A stretch of 64,000 nt of DNA from assembly GCA_010645155.1 (NCBI GenBank), contig CM021318.1, forward strand, positions 8,977,404 through 9,041,403, given 5' to 3'. Positions 34,879 to 48,521 of the stretch are shown piece after piece (the first letter of the stretch is position 1; every line of letters begins with the position of its first letter). This DNA is from Tigriopus japonicus. Taxonomy: Eukaryota > Arthropoda > Copepoda > Harpacticoida > Harpacticidae. The notes below the pieces were generated by a model. The model was not told where the DNA came from. It ran no database searches and saw only the letters and a program-made list of their open reading frames with translations. Both the position numbers and the translations under genes were made by a program.

Positions 34879-37871
34879 CTGGAGTGGTGGTTGTAACAAC
34901 AATAATGATGATGATGATGATACTCCGCCTTGGCGGATTGAAATTCAGGAACCTCCTAGAGATGTATATGAGTCTGGTTGGTTTTTTAATTCATTCCACT
35001 TCATTAAAAGTTTGAGAGGAATGAGTTTTGTCGCTTCGTTTTTTTTTTGGAATCTGACAGATGTTTGGCCTTCCCTCACGTGTCTTATCTCAAGAGGAAG
35101 AAGATCATGAGTAAGTTAATAGTCTCTTCTACCTTTAGCAATATCAGACCATTACAATTCTCTCAATTTACAACACTTGGAACAAATCAACTCTTTGATG
35201 GAACACCACTGCCCAAAATTTTGATTATTTTTTCCTTATTACGACTTGCGATGGCATTAGTTCGTACAAAAGTAGAAATTTAGTTAATTAATGATACACA
35301 GATGTTTGAAGATTAGTGTGTGACATTAGTGTTGTCATATAATGTCGCAGATGGATTGACTTCGTAATAGACTCACTAATGAACAAAGTAATTGAAAATG
35401 AATGAGATCTTCTTTGCGATGAAGGCGCATCTCAAAATCCAACCCAATTGGAACTGGATGACTTATGGAGCACACTAATATCCTTACACCAACTAACACT
35501 TGCTGCCTGTTTAGATTAGCTTGGCAAAAATGTGAACTAATGCGCATCCAATTTGATAAAAATGTTGCTTCAAATACTACTTAACATTTCTTTAACAAGC
35601 CATCCAGAAGAGTTTGAGATAAGAACCATTCCGGTGACATCCTAATTGGGTTGAGTTTCTCTTTAGAGCATCCTCAATATCAAGAAGGGGATTAAATGAG
35701 CAAGTGATTGCATGCATGGCAATTGTCAAATGGGGTTTCCGAGTTCCTAGTAAATTATCCCCGTACTTCCTTGATTCGCCATTCCCCACGATTACCCAGC
35801 AAAAAGAATCAAAGAGCCCAGATGAATTGTCATGCAAAATGAGCTTCCTGGCGATTTCAGCACATTTCGTACAGCTCTTGCTTGACAAGACCAGTGACAT
35901 CCAGCCAATTTCGGCCAATTTCAGCTATTTGCTCACGGATGGATTCTGAATCGTTGATCATAACTGTCTTCTTCTTCTTTCTTTGGAAGCATTTCTTTGA
36001 TTCGATTTGGATGTGGAAGGTGAAGGTTGATTTCGAAACCAAGTGCTCTGAAATCCTGATTGATTGGTGGAGATGCCATCAGAATATATTAGATTGCTCA
36101 GCCGTGTCAATCCAGACTAGACTTGAACTTGAACGGTTCCGATCTTCACATATAAATGTTCGAAGATAATAGAAAAGTTTTGTCACTTCCCTTGGGGATC
36201 ACCATCAGATAGGATGCGTGCCTGATGTCTCAGTCATGATTCCAATGGACATTGAGCCGGTCCAAATGCAGGATCGTGTGGTGGACCATAATGAGTGTCA
36301 CCATCCGGAAATCAATCCATTAATTATGGTGGCTTTACAAACGGGCATCCCAGCTATCATTCAAATTCCATTCGATATCCCTCTCGTCAAAAATTTGGCC
36401 ATCTCGAACCCAAAGCACAGATTTTGCCTCAAGTTAGTGAGTAGATGACAAAGATCCTCTTTACAGCACACATTAAGATCTCGAAAATAAAACCATTTCA
36501 TGTCTTCTTTTAAAACAACGTCTCAAGAAAAGTATGTAAACACCTTTCAAAAAGAACTAAACCTATCTACCTTGTCAGGAATCTGTGTTTTCCTTACTCT
36601 AGAAGGTATGTGCCAATGAGGATGTTGTTGTTGTTATTATTGTTGTGTTCACTGGCCACCTGATTTGGAAGTCGGAAGAGGCTTTTTCGACAATGAGCAT
36701 TTGGACTCGGTTTCCATTGGATAGACATTTCCTGGATGGATGCCCCATTGCGATTCAGAGTGAGTGAATCAGACGCATTGCCAATTACAGAAAGTTGTTC
36801 AATTCTCAGATGCCCTCTCTTGAGAAGAAGGTCTCTGAATTCATCCTAACTCTACTCTGTTTTTCTGTCAAATCCATCGTAGGGAGTACTGAAGGTCACG
36901 AACAATTTCCCAGGTGATCTCTAATAATCAGGCAAAAGTATTTTCAGAGTGTTCTATTTCCGTGAGATCCACCAGGTTTCCTCGTTGAAGGCAAAGTGCG
37001 CTATGATTATCTCACCACAAGAAAAAAGAAGCAGCATCAATTTCAAATCGGCACGGCTAGACACACATCACATTCTGGGATTAAGACTTACACCCCCTAT
37101 AGTACTAGTTTGGCGGTTCATGGGGTTCTCGCGTTCTCATGCGGTTTCCGAGAATCAGTTTCCCTTCACCGCAAAAACCACGCTCTCGACATGCCAGAAT
37201 CGGGTTTCACGGCTTGATGGCAAATGTATAGTGTTAATTAATGACGCAAGCAGAAAGTGATCTTAACGATGACTTTACTGCTGATTCAGTGGTTTCTTCG
37301 AACCTTTTACTTACTTACCCCTTTAGAATCTTTCAACCAAGGGGAAGGGTAATGATGGTTGCTCTAGTTTCTGAATTTCCACCTAAGCAAACTGGTCAAA
37401 AAGTTCTGCCAAACTCGTCGAACTCCTAGTGGGTTCAGTTATTCTTATCCGAGATAATTACCCTTTCCTTTCAAAAGAAGGGAAATCTTAGCGTAAAAGG
37501 AAGCTTAACTCTAAACTATTGGCCAATGTTCAGTTTAAAAGCAATGCACCTTTTTGGAAGATCATGGATGCATCTGAGAGTAATATCACTTTCATCGCGA
37601 CGTATGTCAAAATGATCGCAATAAAGTCATTTTGCCCGCGTACATAGAATAACATGAATCATCTTGGAGGATTTGTCAATAAATATGACAGGATGAAAAG
37701 TTGAGCGAAAAGTGCACCACCAAGTACTGTCTTTACTACTCAGGTGTTGGAAACTGGAAAGAAAGGAAGGAAGCTCCAAGAGCGGGAATTCTTTGCGTCC
37801 TACAATGTAGTCAGAGTGTCGGAAATAGCAGAATACACTTTGGCCCGTGTCATGGAGAAATTGCATCATTT

Positions 37872-38023
37872 CTCATCGGAGTCTTCGTCTTCGTCATCAT
37901 GCTCGTCGTCGCCGAAACCACCGCCAATCCCCTTTGTTTTCCCGTTGGGATTGACATTGCATTGATTAGCAGACAATTTGGAGGCCGCTTCATAGCCTAG
38001 CTTTGTAGGGGATGTGTATTAAT
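37872..38023 (-). CDS. Possible acidic C-terminal exon, minus strand
   Basis: About 50 open codons end in a Gly-rich then Asp/Glu-rich tail (KGIGGGFGDDEHDDEDED) and a TGA. The preceding acceptor is poor and no partner exon is found. It may be coincidence. Confidence 0.2.
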
Positions 38024-38352
38024 TATCCCGTAATCTATGTAATGCCCCATGGAAGAGATAAGCAAGCGCCTCATTGCTTTGTCATTGACACGGGGAAAAT
38101 GCGTGGAGAAAAAAGAGGGCTGGCAAAATCCAACGTTTTTTATTACTTTACGCACTGGGCGACTAATGATTCATTAGTAATGTATGTTCAAAGTGAGGCA
38201 CTAAATTACTCGAGTTTATGGACTCAAATTGCCACATCATAGGACCTGAATAAGTATGTATAACATGCTAAGAAGATCCTGGGACTTCCGTTATTTTTAT
38301 TCGGACAGGTCCACCCAAGGGTGACGTCACGACATTCCGCTAAAAAGAGATT

Positions 38353-40417
38353 GACAGACCAGGGATAACCTATATAATAGTATAAATACTGGATACGAAC
38401 TCGCGGAATTTCCTAGCTCGCAACCTCACACGGATGAGGCCGAGAGTTCGTAAGTAAACAAGAAGTACAAACGGCCATGTTGGGAGTGGAAAATCAAACG
38501 GAAATCGACCAAGAGTCCTAAAGATAGTGCGCTAATCGGGGTTTTCTGTGTTTCAAGCCGGTCCAGCCAAGTCCTAGCCTTGGTAAAGGTCAACCCCACG
38601 CCCCAAAATCAGTCTGATGTGGGTGTTTCGAAGACATTAAGTTCAGCCAAGAACGAGTTAATGAAATAGTGAATGAATGAATGACCACATCATGGAGTGC
38701 GAATGAACCCCCCACAAGGTGTCTTTTCTACAAGATGACGATCAAAGTGATCAAATGAAGTCTGATGATGACTAGGTTACCGGCTACAACCTTCGGAAGT
38801 GATAGACCTAACTACAGCAAAAAGAACGAATATGGACCAGAATCTGAGCCCAAATTCCTCTTTTGCGCAAAAGGATTAAGAAGAAACTTTCCCACGGACC
38901 AAAACGGGGAGTTTCTTTATGCTCATCCATTGAACAACTTAAGAATATCTTACCATTCCTTGAATTATCAACAACAAAATAGCGGGGTTTTCCGAGCTTA
39001 TCTATTATCCGATTTGAACGTCTTATTAATATCTTTGAACTTACAGTTGAACCCATCCATGTGTTATCCTGAACTTAACTAACACATGCCAAACTTTGTA
39101 TGAAATCAAGTTTGTTTTAGGTTGTGTCACCTTGGCATTGTTCTGTAAATGATGGTCCATCCTCAAATTTCTTTTATTATATGGTTGTGTCTTTTAGTTC
39201 AGGATAATTCAAGGACAGGTAAGATATTCTTAGGTTTTTCAAGTTGTCTAATGGATGAGCGTGATAAAAATCCCCGTTTTGATCCGGAGGAGAGTTTGTG
39301 GGGTAAATTTGGTTCCTTTCCAAGAGGAATCTGCGTTCGCATTAAGGTCCACATGGAACAAAGAAAGAAGAAGTCCTCAGTGTCAAGAATTCGATCAAAT
39401 GAAGAACAAATTAAGATGACTTCGAAACATATCAGGTGTGGCTACTAGCAATAGATGGGCTCAATATTTTGATTTGCCTTTTGACTCAGTCAGCCCAAAT
39501 TGGTGATCTGACAGTCTAACCCGGATTACATGGACCCTCTCAAAGTCTTGAGAATGAAATGCTCCAACAAGATTGAATTGTGTGGATTTTTTGACTCAAT
39601 TTGATTGGTTATTCCTGGACAAAGGGATCTAAGAACTAAGAAGATCAATCAAACCCTATCAAGCACGTAGAGCCTATCCCTGCAATGAAAAGACATGATC
39701 CTCTGGTCCTGAAGGACCCTTAGCCCCAGTCCTGCGTGGTCCTGACCTTCTTGAGCCCCAAGACTTGAAACATTTTCAATCAAATCCACAATCCAGGATT
39801 TAATCCTCATGTTTTTCACTTATTTTGTCTCAAGGACGTCGTGATTGCCTTTGTTCCAATTCCAATCAGGATCAGATGGCTGATCTGATCCAGAACCGTG
39901 AAAAGTGCCATTCAATAGTTATAGCCAACAACATCTCCGACTTGGACTCCATCTTGTTTCAAAATGAGACTATTCTCATTCCTTCATTTTCCTATAGAAA
40001 TGGTTCCTGCGTCGTGGAGGTGCTGATGAGGATGGGAGAGGAGTAACCCTCCAGATATCACCACAGATACTTCTATTTAGCATTGTTTCACAAAAGTTGG
40101 ACTATTGGGTGAAGCAAGATTCCATCTATGTATTTTCCTGATTGTTAAGAGGACTAAAATCCTTTGGAGAGCTGAATGTCAAAAGTTCATGAGACGAGTA
40201 AAAGGAGTGCTGGGACCTCTAAAATCAAGGTAAAGAACAATTAGTCAATAAATATTAACACAAAAAGTTAACCTGAATGGTTTCAAGATGCATGTTCAAC
40301 AGTTTTACTCGTTAATAAGGAATAAATGACATTGTGTCAAAATATGGCCTCGGCCTCATACCATTTTTTCAAAAATCGGAGTTCGTGTCCACCCCTTTCA
40401 GGGGTTCCTGGACAGAC
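38353..40417 (+). mobile_element. 2.05-kb DNA transposon, right copy
   Basis: The element spans 38360–40410, begins CAGGGATAACC and ends GGGGTTCCTG. GACAGAC flanks it at 38353–38359 and 40411–40417. It is the inverted counterpart of the copy at 7486–9540, highly similar along its length with small indels. On the plus strand it has a TATA box at 38381, a donor-like site at 38450 (TTC|GTAAGT), an internal palindrome around 38830–39330 and the possible LysM-like exon at 39835–40046. No transposase motif seen. Confidence 0.8.
39835..40046 (+). CDS. Open exon inside the transposon, possibly LysM-like (right copy)
   Basis: Phase-1 acceptor at 39834, 70 codons and a stop, orthologous by position to the minus-strand exon in the left copy. 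Differences from that copy are mostly amino-acid changing (for example P to Q, P to H, TT to IA). The NNISDLDSILF…LIPSF core is unchanged. Confidence 0.35.
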
Positions 40418-43400
40418 TTGCGAGTACAAACAATGCTTTTAACACACGGAACTATTAAAAGACTGTAAGTCATCAGAAGTGGAGCAAAAAATGCCCGGTG
40501 CATTTAGCAAAAGTAATGGCTGATGACGATATTATTGCCGATTCCCAAACGGTGGTTTTAAATCGAATGATTCGCTGTGTGCGATCAAATTCCGAGATGG
40601 ACTTCCTAAGATTTCGGGCATTGGCGAGTCCAAAAATTCGTGGAATGCTGCAACTTTGAAAGACAAATGACCATGATAGTGGGTCTGGACTGCCATTAGA
40701 GCCATGATAGCCCACCAATTATTATATTGCCAACCAGTCAATTTGTTTCTTGTGTGTGTGAGAGCTCATGAATATCGAGCTCGGACTTCAGGCGGAAGCG
40801 CGTCAAAACGCAATTTTTGCTATGCATGACATGGTGTTAATACAGGGGTTCGATATTACTGACTGAATATGTATAATGACGATCATGGGTTCAAGTTGCC
40901 ACCCAACAACTAGAGAGCTTTACATAGAGTTATAGAGGGGACTGATTCCAGTATTTTGACTACTTTTCCAGTACTTTTGTTGATGTCGATTTCAAAAGAT
41001 AAACAAAATATCCCCATTAGCTTTAATTGCCAATCTACGAGGGCACATTGGTTAGAAAAATCTCGAACCTCTTAAAACTTTGCCCAAATGAATGTCAGAA
41101 CAAGAAAAGGGTTTCTCAAAATGGCCCTCAATGTTGCAATACTTCTCTACATCAAGCCCTCTATATTATTTTTCCCTGTGCCTTAGCTCACTTCCAAAGT
41201 GATCGGAGTCAAACACCTATCTCTACTTGTTTTGCACTGACCACATATTACAAGGTACATTCCTGAACGTGCATACGGTAGTCGTCAACATCCAGTCACT
41301 TTGGACTATTACTAAATCCATTGAGAAGGCAACGGACAGAGTTACACACGCACACGCTCTCGAGCTCCTTCTCCAATTTAGGCATCGATACGATCTTACA
41401 CCATGACGCGAATTCTCGCCTCAATCAATCGCAGATCATAAACTCAAATGAGAACTATCCCACTATTAACGAACCATACACGAGCAACTTTGCCAGCCAA
41501 TCACAGAAAGCACATAGCCGCAGTAGACAACGAACCTCACACCATCATCCTATCTATCTATGGATGAGGGATAGACGAGAGAACCAAGTGCTAATCATTT
41601 GAGTTTGAGATAACTCCAAGAGAGATGCCGTCCTTGGTGTCTCCTGAATGGATAGATATGGTTGCTGTTGTTCCACCCTTGGCTCTAACATCATGTTTAC
41701 ACTGACTAGATTGGCTGTCATGTGAACAAGTGAATTGAGATGAGAATTTGTTTGGAAGAAACGCAATTTCCGCCTTCGACGAGTAGAGCACATTTAAAAG
41801 ACACTGCACAATGTACATATATGTCTATATGATGTTGGTGCCATGTTAAGGAGAGGTTCAAAAATCACCCCCAATCACGGAATGCTGTCCAGAATCGGTT
41901 CTCACCATAACATCATCGATGAATGAACATCGTTTTTAGTCCACATGTTCTGTCCTTCTCTTGAACTTGAGGAACGTTATTCCTCTGTGAAGAACATCCC
42001 GTTGGTGAATAAATGCAATTTTAGCGCAATGTGTCCGTAATGAAAGAAGAAGCACCCCTTTTCAAGTTCAGGGTTGACTCAGCTCCTTGAAAAGTAAAGT
42101 TCGAATAGAGGAAACTCGTTATGGTGAAATTAAAGACTTCGTACCTCACCGAAAAACCTCCCCTCCTCATTTTTGCTGTCAAGGATTTCTGGGAATACAG
42201 TTTTGCGATTTCCTCTCGTCCTGACACAAAAATGTGCGGGTTTACCAAGGATACACGGCTTCCTTTAAACTCCGTTTAACTTAATCATTAAGTCTTTTTC
42301 ATGAGGGGAAGGAATTATACTCCCCACTTATTGCGCACTTTAAACACATTTGTTTAAGGACGGTGGCAAACAAGTGAATTTGATCGTATGTTTTCAACCC
42401 TTTCGTGTTATCACATTATGTCTAGATGAGTTTGTTTTCATCGCTAATTAAAGAACTAGGGAAAGATAGCTATGCACCCTTTGATATCCTAGGCAATTAG
42501 TTTTGGATCGTAACAATGGAGAACTTTGCCCTCTGACAAGTTTCACAACGCGACCTTTGATCGAGACATCATTGCAGTTTGTTTTGCAAATGAAACAGGT
42601 TTTTGCACCCCTTACTGATACCATTGCGGTGCATATTCAGAGAATAGAAGAAACCATTTTTCATTTAATGCTCTTGTTCTGAAGGACACTTGTTAAAGAA
42701 ACACCTTTATTCGTTGCAGAATCTGGTTGAAAGAGTCGAAGCGTATGAGCTCAAAAATGATGATGATAAAGTAGGTCATTGTGATCTTGACCTTGCACTT
42801 GGTTTGTCGGGGTTACTTCATTCGACCTAAAAAAGAGCTTGACAGTTATGGCGAATTGAAAACAAAACAATTGGGTAGACCGATCGATGGGAGAATCCAA
42901 ACAGCCAAAATATGTCATAACCTTTTACCAAATTGGGGAGAATGCGTGCTTCAGAGCTTACTGGGCAAAGTACCCATTGCGTTTTAGACTGATGCTAAGA
43001 ACATTGAATCAAAATGGTGAAGAAATAATTCACCTTATCATTGCCGTATCGACATTTAGAATCTGTTCTGTTACTTATGTAATACCCCAATTTCTAGATT
43101 TACAAAAAACATGGTTTCAATTACAGCAAATGAAGTAATTGCACGGCAAAAATGTTTTAGTCTTTCTGATATGTGCGGTTAACGCAAAAAATCATTCCAC
43201 TCATGAACATTTGTTCGGCTTCAAAACACTCGGGCATCATCTTCATCATTTAAAAGATCATTCTTTACGTACTCCTTAAAATATGATTGCGATAACAACG
43301 AAATCGGCTTTAATTCTTGTCCTTCATTGGACGACCTTAGCGTAGCTAATTTACTCTCCAGAACTTGCGATGTCCCGGTGAGTGAGTTTATGTACAGGTG

Positions 43401-46400
43401 TCAAAGTGCACGAGGCAAGATTAACGAGAGAGCAATCTGCGGAAGACGTGACTCCTCGAATTCTGGGGCAGAGCAATTTTTCTCGCCCGGTTTCGACACC
43501 CTTCACCCATAACAAAATGGCACATATGAACTCTCTGTTGTTAGTTGGTTTGGAATGTACAATTTGGTGTTAATTGCCATGGTAATATCTTGAACTACTA
43601 GTGACTACTATTTGAAAAGTTCATGTGCATGCCCAATCTCAGATCAACTTCGAGTTCAAGGAGGTCTGTCTACGAGCTCATTGATTCTTTGGCAATGCCC
43701 AACCAAAGCCAACTCGGTATTGTTCCCGCATCTTGCAAACGGATGACATTTTGTGAAATGGGATTTCAATTTTAAAATTGAGAACCAAATCATCGACATG
43801 CAGCTTGCTAGCTAGCTAGCTCTTTTGTCTGTTTTTCACCAATCAATCCATCAAAATTGGTCTGAAAGACGAAATCTCTCGAGGAATTTCGTAACGTGTG
43901 CTTGTTCAGTTCCTTAGAAGGAGGCCTATCTACCTAGCGAGTTCGTACGATTACACTCGTAGCCTGATTTGAAGTCACTTTAATCACGGCCATCATCAAT
44001 CTCTGTTGTTTGAATCAAAAGAAGATGAACAAGAACGAGAGCATCCTTTGCCTGTGGGAGCAACCCCTAGAGTTACTAGTGAGAAACGCCCAAATCTTCT
44101 CGTTCGATTTCAAACCGAGAAAGAGATCAATTGACATGCTTCAATGAGCCACTATCATACTACGACCCATTGCTCCGTTTTCTTTACTGGATGTGCAGCA
44201 TCATTTTGAAGATCATTTCACTGCACAACGGATTTAGCAAGGCACATCAGCTAAAAGCCATTGTCTGTTACCGGCATAATGAGATTTTGATCAAGGCCTA
44301 TCTGGTTTCAAGTAAAACCGATGGAGATAAGAATTAAAAAGACGCTTCTGATTAATAGTTTTATCGTTTTGTTTAAAGTTTTTAGTTTTGGGGGAGATGA
44401 GCAAGAAAAGCAGTGTCATTTTTATGGGCTGACTACAGTGTATTGCTATGTCAAAAGTTGGAACGGATACAATTTTGAGCACGACTCCGGATGCAATAAC
44501 AAGGTTAACCTTGATTGCAGGTCTCTCAATCTTTTGACAAACTCCCAAGAGCAAGACATGAAGTTCCCAATTTGTGCCAAGTTTTCTGTGAGAGGGAAAC
44601 TTAGTACCAGCATCATAAGTTCAAAATGAGCCTCCTGAAAAGGCTTTTAGGGCCTTTTTGCTTCGATGTGCCATCAAAACAAAACGAAGAACTGCTTTGA
44701 AATTTCTTGTTTTAGTTTTAGTTCCATTAAAAGCGTTCTAAAGGGCAATGAAACAAGTTTTTGTGAGAACCTCCACGTTTTTAAAATGAAAGCTTGAGCA
44801 TTTTTGTTGGGACTGATGTTCCTTGTTGCATGAAGAAAAGGTATGTAAAGAACAAACTTGGGTGTACGTACATTTATGGATTTTTTTATGCAAACAATCT
44901 TGAGGCTTTGCACGCAAACAAAATAAATGTGGCTCCAAATGTACGTTTCTTGATTGTTTTTAAATTGCAAATTCGTTCGGCAATAAAAAAATCTGCTATT
45001 CAATGGGTAATTGAAAGATAAAAGGATCTCAGCTGGAAATTAAGATTTAGAGGAAGGTCTGAGAAAGGATAGAAAAATACTACAATTTCTACATTTGCTT
45101 GTTCATTTGTTACTTACTTATGAATAAAACCCCATTTACTTTCATTAATTGAAATTCGACAACAAACCCCTCTGCGCGGGTTCCCAATTATTTACCCTTG
45201 GTTGATTATAAATAACAATAGCAAGCTTTTTACAAATTGCCGTCTTGGTTAACACTATATTTAGCAATTCAAAATATAGCCACAAGATGGATCAAAAATA
45301 CATAAATATAAGGTTTTAAGTTTCCAATTGTTTTGACCATCAACAATGCTCCAAACTTCTAGCATCTAAAGCATTCTTTCGGGATGATTTGTTGATCAGT
45401 TAACTTTTACGTAGAGGGAAAATCACCATTTTTCGTGTCAAATTTATCTTCATTCACTTTGGCGTCTAGTGGACCCAAAAAAAAACGTGTGGAATGAAAT
45501 TTGTCCTCATGTTGGTGCAAAACCATTGAACCTCAAGTGGATTGTTGTTGGGTCGCATTGTGTTCAGGAAATGTCCAAACCCTCCCTAGTACTATTCTTG
45601 AGCACCTTGAGCTCTGTGAGCATTAAATTGGGGACCTTCGTGCCCATCATGTTCTGTTTTGGTGGGCCTTTGAATTTTGCCAACTACAATTTGATGGATC
45701 TTAATCCCACAGCTGTTTGACACATCTCGTGAAAAAACATGCATCATTACGGAATTGATTCGAAGTTCCGTTTCTTTTGAAGCACTATGTTTTTAGAAGG
45801 CAAGGTATGAATTTGTCAAAGTGACGATTTACTAAGTTTGATAGACGGTTCCAAAAAGTAAATTGACTGATTTGAAACTATTTTTGACTATTTTGAGTAA
45901 CTTATACGTAGTTGCGTCGTGTTTTGCGAGACTCTCTGATCTAGATTGATACAATAAGTACATTAATACAGTGTAAAAAATCGTTTGAGCGTCCAAGAAT
46001 TGAACAATTACCCAACAATGAAGAAATCATTTGATGAACTAGCTTCAAAGCAAATATTTTAGTTGAGTGTGAATTGATCGTAACTGGATCACTTAAGCTA
46101 ACCTTCTGTTAATCGTAGTTTAAACTAGCGTCACAGGTTTTGATGCTGAAGACAGTTATGAAAAAAAAAATTGGGCCAATGACTTTTGTATGTCTTATTG
46201 TCGTATGGTTTATTAATCCACTTAATCGCAAAAAATAAGAAATGAAATCCAATTTACCTTTTTTTCACGAAAATATTTGTTACGGTTTCTCTAAGCCAAG
46301 AACGAGTATCGTAAATGTGAACAGATCTAATACTAATCATTTTAGGGACGACCGAATCATGCCAGGATTTATGAAGGAATTACGAAATACAGAGCTACCC

Positions 46401-47123
46401 TTATTACTTTGACCATGGGAAATAAGAAATTATCCCGAAACACAGAAAGTTTTTGTTACAAAATGCATATTCCTAGGACAAAAATTCAAACCCAGTTCAC
46501 TATTGAACGCGCAAAAAGCAAAACACCGCAATTTGATTAAGAAAGAGCCCTTTTTTCAATTCAAGGCTTTTCCGTTAACTGTTTCAAGCCAAATACATGA
46601 GCATTCCAAACTCAATGAGTACATGCTTAATACACCAAAGGAAAAATTAAGGAAGACAAATTTTGCAAGAAAAAACGTTCGTCCTTTAAATTGCAGATCT
46701 CTACTAAATGTACGAGCAATTTGAAAATAAAAATACAACATTTGCTTTCTCTGCCTTTCATTATTTTGCACCAAACGATTAAAATTTAAGAAAAATTATT
46801 TGTTCACTCACGTCTGAGAGAAGTTAATTTAGCATTACCCTGTACAATAAAAAAGAAAGTGTCATCAAGGTTGTCTTCTTCAGCATACAATAATTAAAAC
46901 AATGTCATCATTTCACAAAACGAAATTTTGCTTCCTTGATATTGAGAGCCTCAAATATGGAGCTTTAAAAAGTTAAGTTAAGAATCAAAATGTTTAACCA
47001 ATTTTTCCTCGACATGTGGGAACATTTTTCATCAAATCCGTAATGTTGGATCTTAGCGGTTAAACTCAGTCGTCAAAGTCAACCTTGTTATTACGCCATT
47101 CGATCCAAAACCTTTGAATCGAT
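40418..47123. other. Gene-poor region, 6.7 kb
   Basis: No recognisable coding exons, RNA genes or complete mobile elements. Open frames are short and AT-driven. A GCTA tetranucleotide run lies at about 43804–43820. The last 100 bases are the presumed promoter and 5' UTR of the first kelch-like gene. Confidence 0.4.
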
Positions 47124-48521
47124 ATGACTAAACAACTTAACCTTGTTTGGTTAATATCTTTTGGAAGACACTTGCAATGTTTGTTGGCTGATCACCAGTT
47201 TTACACACATGTAAAAGTTGAAGGTGGTTTGCCTTTCCAATGGATTAACTTGGGAACTGGGTAAGCTTAAATATACATATTGTTGGTCACATATTTTCAA
47301 GACGGGATACGTGATTTTCCCGCTTAGGAATAACGCCTTTTGCTCAATACAATGTTTGTTGAACAATTGTCCAGGATTCCAAATTGTAAACCAATCTTGT
47401 CATATTTTGGAGAAAAACCAAACTCTGCCCATCGCTACAAGATCAAATGGATCAAGTCTATTCATTCGAAATGAACTTATTCAACAAGGTATTCTTACGT
47501 TAAAAATCATCTCCTTTCCAATAGTCATTCATATTCATATCCGTAGTGGAAACTGCTGTGCTTTACGACTCTCGATACTTTAACGAGTTCATTCCGAGTG
47601 ATTCTCCACTCCAAGGTTTCAAAATGACAATCCCCGATCCACCAATGAATTCTATTTCATTTCTAATGGATTATCCATGGGGATTTCACTTGTGCCACAA
47701 TGTGGTTCAATTTTGTTATCGTTGGTATTTTGGAACGGACCAATGGATCCCGATGCCCTCTCTTAACAGTCCCCATGTGGAAATTCGTGATGCGATCAAA
47801 ATCAACGACACATGGTGGATTTTGGGTGGGTTTCCGGAAGCTCAACCCCTTGGCAGTGCAAACTGTAAGTCAGAATGATTTTCTAAGGGGTAGAATGATG
47901 AAATTGATGGAAAGTCCTTTGTTGATAGACCCCCATCGAATATCTGAGTTTTTGACAGAGTCCGGTCAATGGGTTCAAGGACACGATTATTTGGAACGAT
48001 ATCATGAGGGTCTCGCTAAAATCTCGGACACGACAGTTTTGGCCGTTGGCGGGGCTCGAACCTCCGCTAGACTACAATCAGCCCTGAGGAACGTCACAGC
48101 GTTCAATATTATTACTGGAGAGACTGCAAATATTGGTTTGACACCTTGTCCCATTTTTGGGATTACATGCAGCGATTTTAAAGCTCAAAATGGAACAAAA
48201 ATGATCTTCTGTTTGGGCGGAACTTGTTCTGAGCCTGAGATGCAAGTTCAAACCAAGGTTTTTGTACTGAATATAGAAACCAGGGCTTGGATTGAAATGC
48301 CCCAATGGGAATTTCCCGAGGAGATCCGTTACTCGACTTTGGCTTGGGTCCACGGACATTTGTATGTGATGAGAGCTCAGTATGGAAATAGTGACCAGTA
48401 TACTATATACAAATTTGATGAGACAAACAGTCCTGTTTGGACTCTGGTTGACAAACCTTCTGATCATCCATCGAGTTACGCACGAGTCGTCTCCTTTAAT
48501 CGATCTATTATTATCACTTAA
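47124..48521 (+). CDS. Secreted kelch-like protein, array copy A
   Basis: Four exons, 47124–47260, 47328–47488, 47547–47864 and 47929–48521, give 402 aa. Exon 1 encodes a signal peptide (MTKQLNLVWLISFG…) and a short mature start ending in LGTG. Exon 2 is a small cysteine domain (FCSIQCLLNNCPGF…SCHILE) resembling PAN/apple spacing. Exons 3 and 4 carry repeated kelch-type patterns: WIPMPSLNSPH…TWWILGGF, TTVLAVGGARTSARL, KMIFCLGGTCSEPE, KVFVLNIETRAWIEMPQWEF and HLYVM, which imply a beta-propeller. The protein is probably extracellular. Family and function are unknown to me. Introns are 58–67 bp. Confidence 0.85.

Larger units (their letters stand above)
30851..38352. other. Gene-poor region, 7.5 kb
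   Basis: Open frames here are short and I recognise none of them. Simple repeats lie near 34898–34925 (AAC/AAT/GAT units) and 36630–36652 (GTT/ATT units). Two possible minus-strand terminal exons are listed separately (34572–34878 and 37872–38023). The stretch could be introns or regulatory DNA of a gene I cannot assemble. Confidence 0.4.

Noticed and set aside
7485..40411. Inverted segmental duplication or giant 33-kb element bounded by 2-kb terminal repeats
   Set aside because: Each arm has its own distinct 7-bp flanking duplication (ACCAAAC and GACAGAC), which fits two independent insertions; the DNA between is ordinary host genes.
45469..45720. 83-codon plus-strand frame as another kelch-array relic
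   Set aside because: Only a single GG-containing segment; no exon borders or motif order matching the array.
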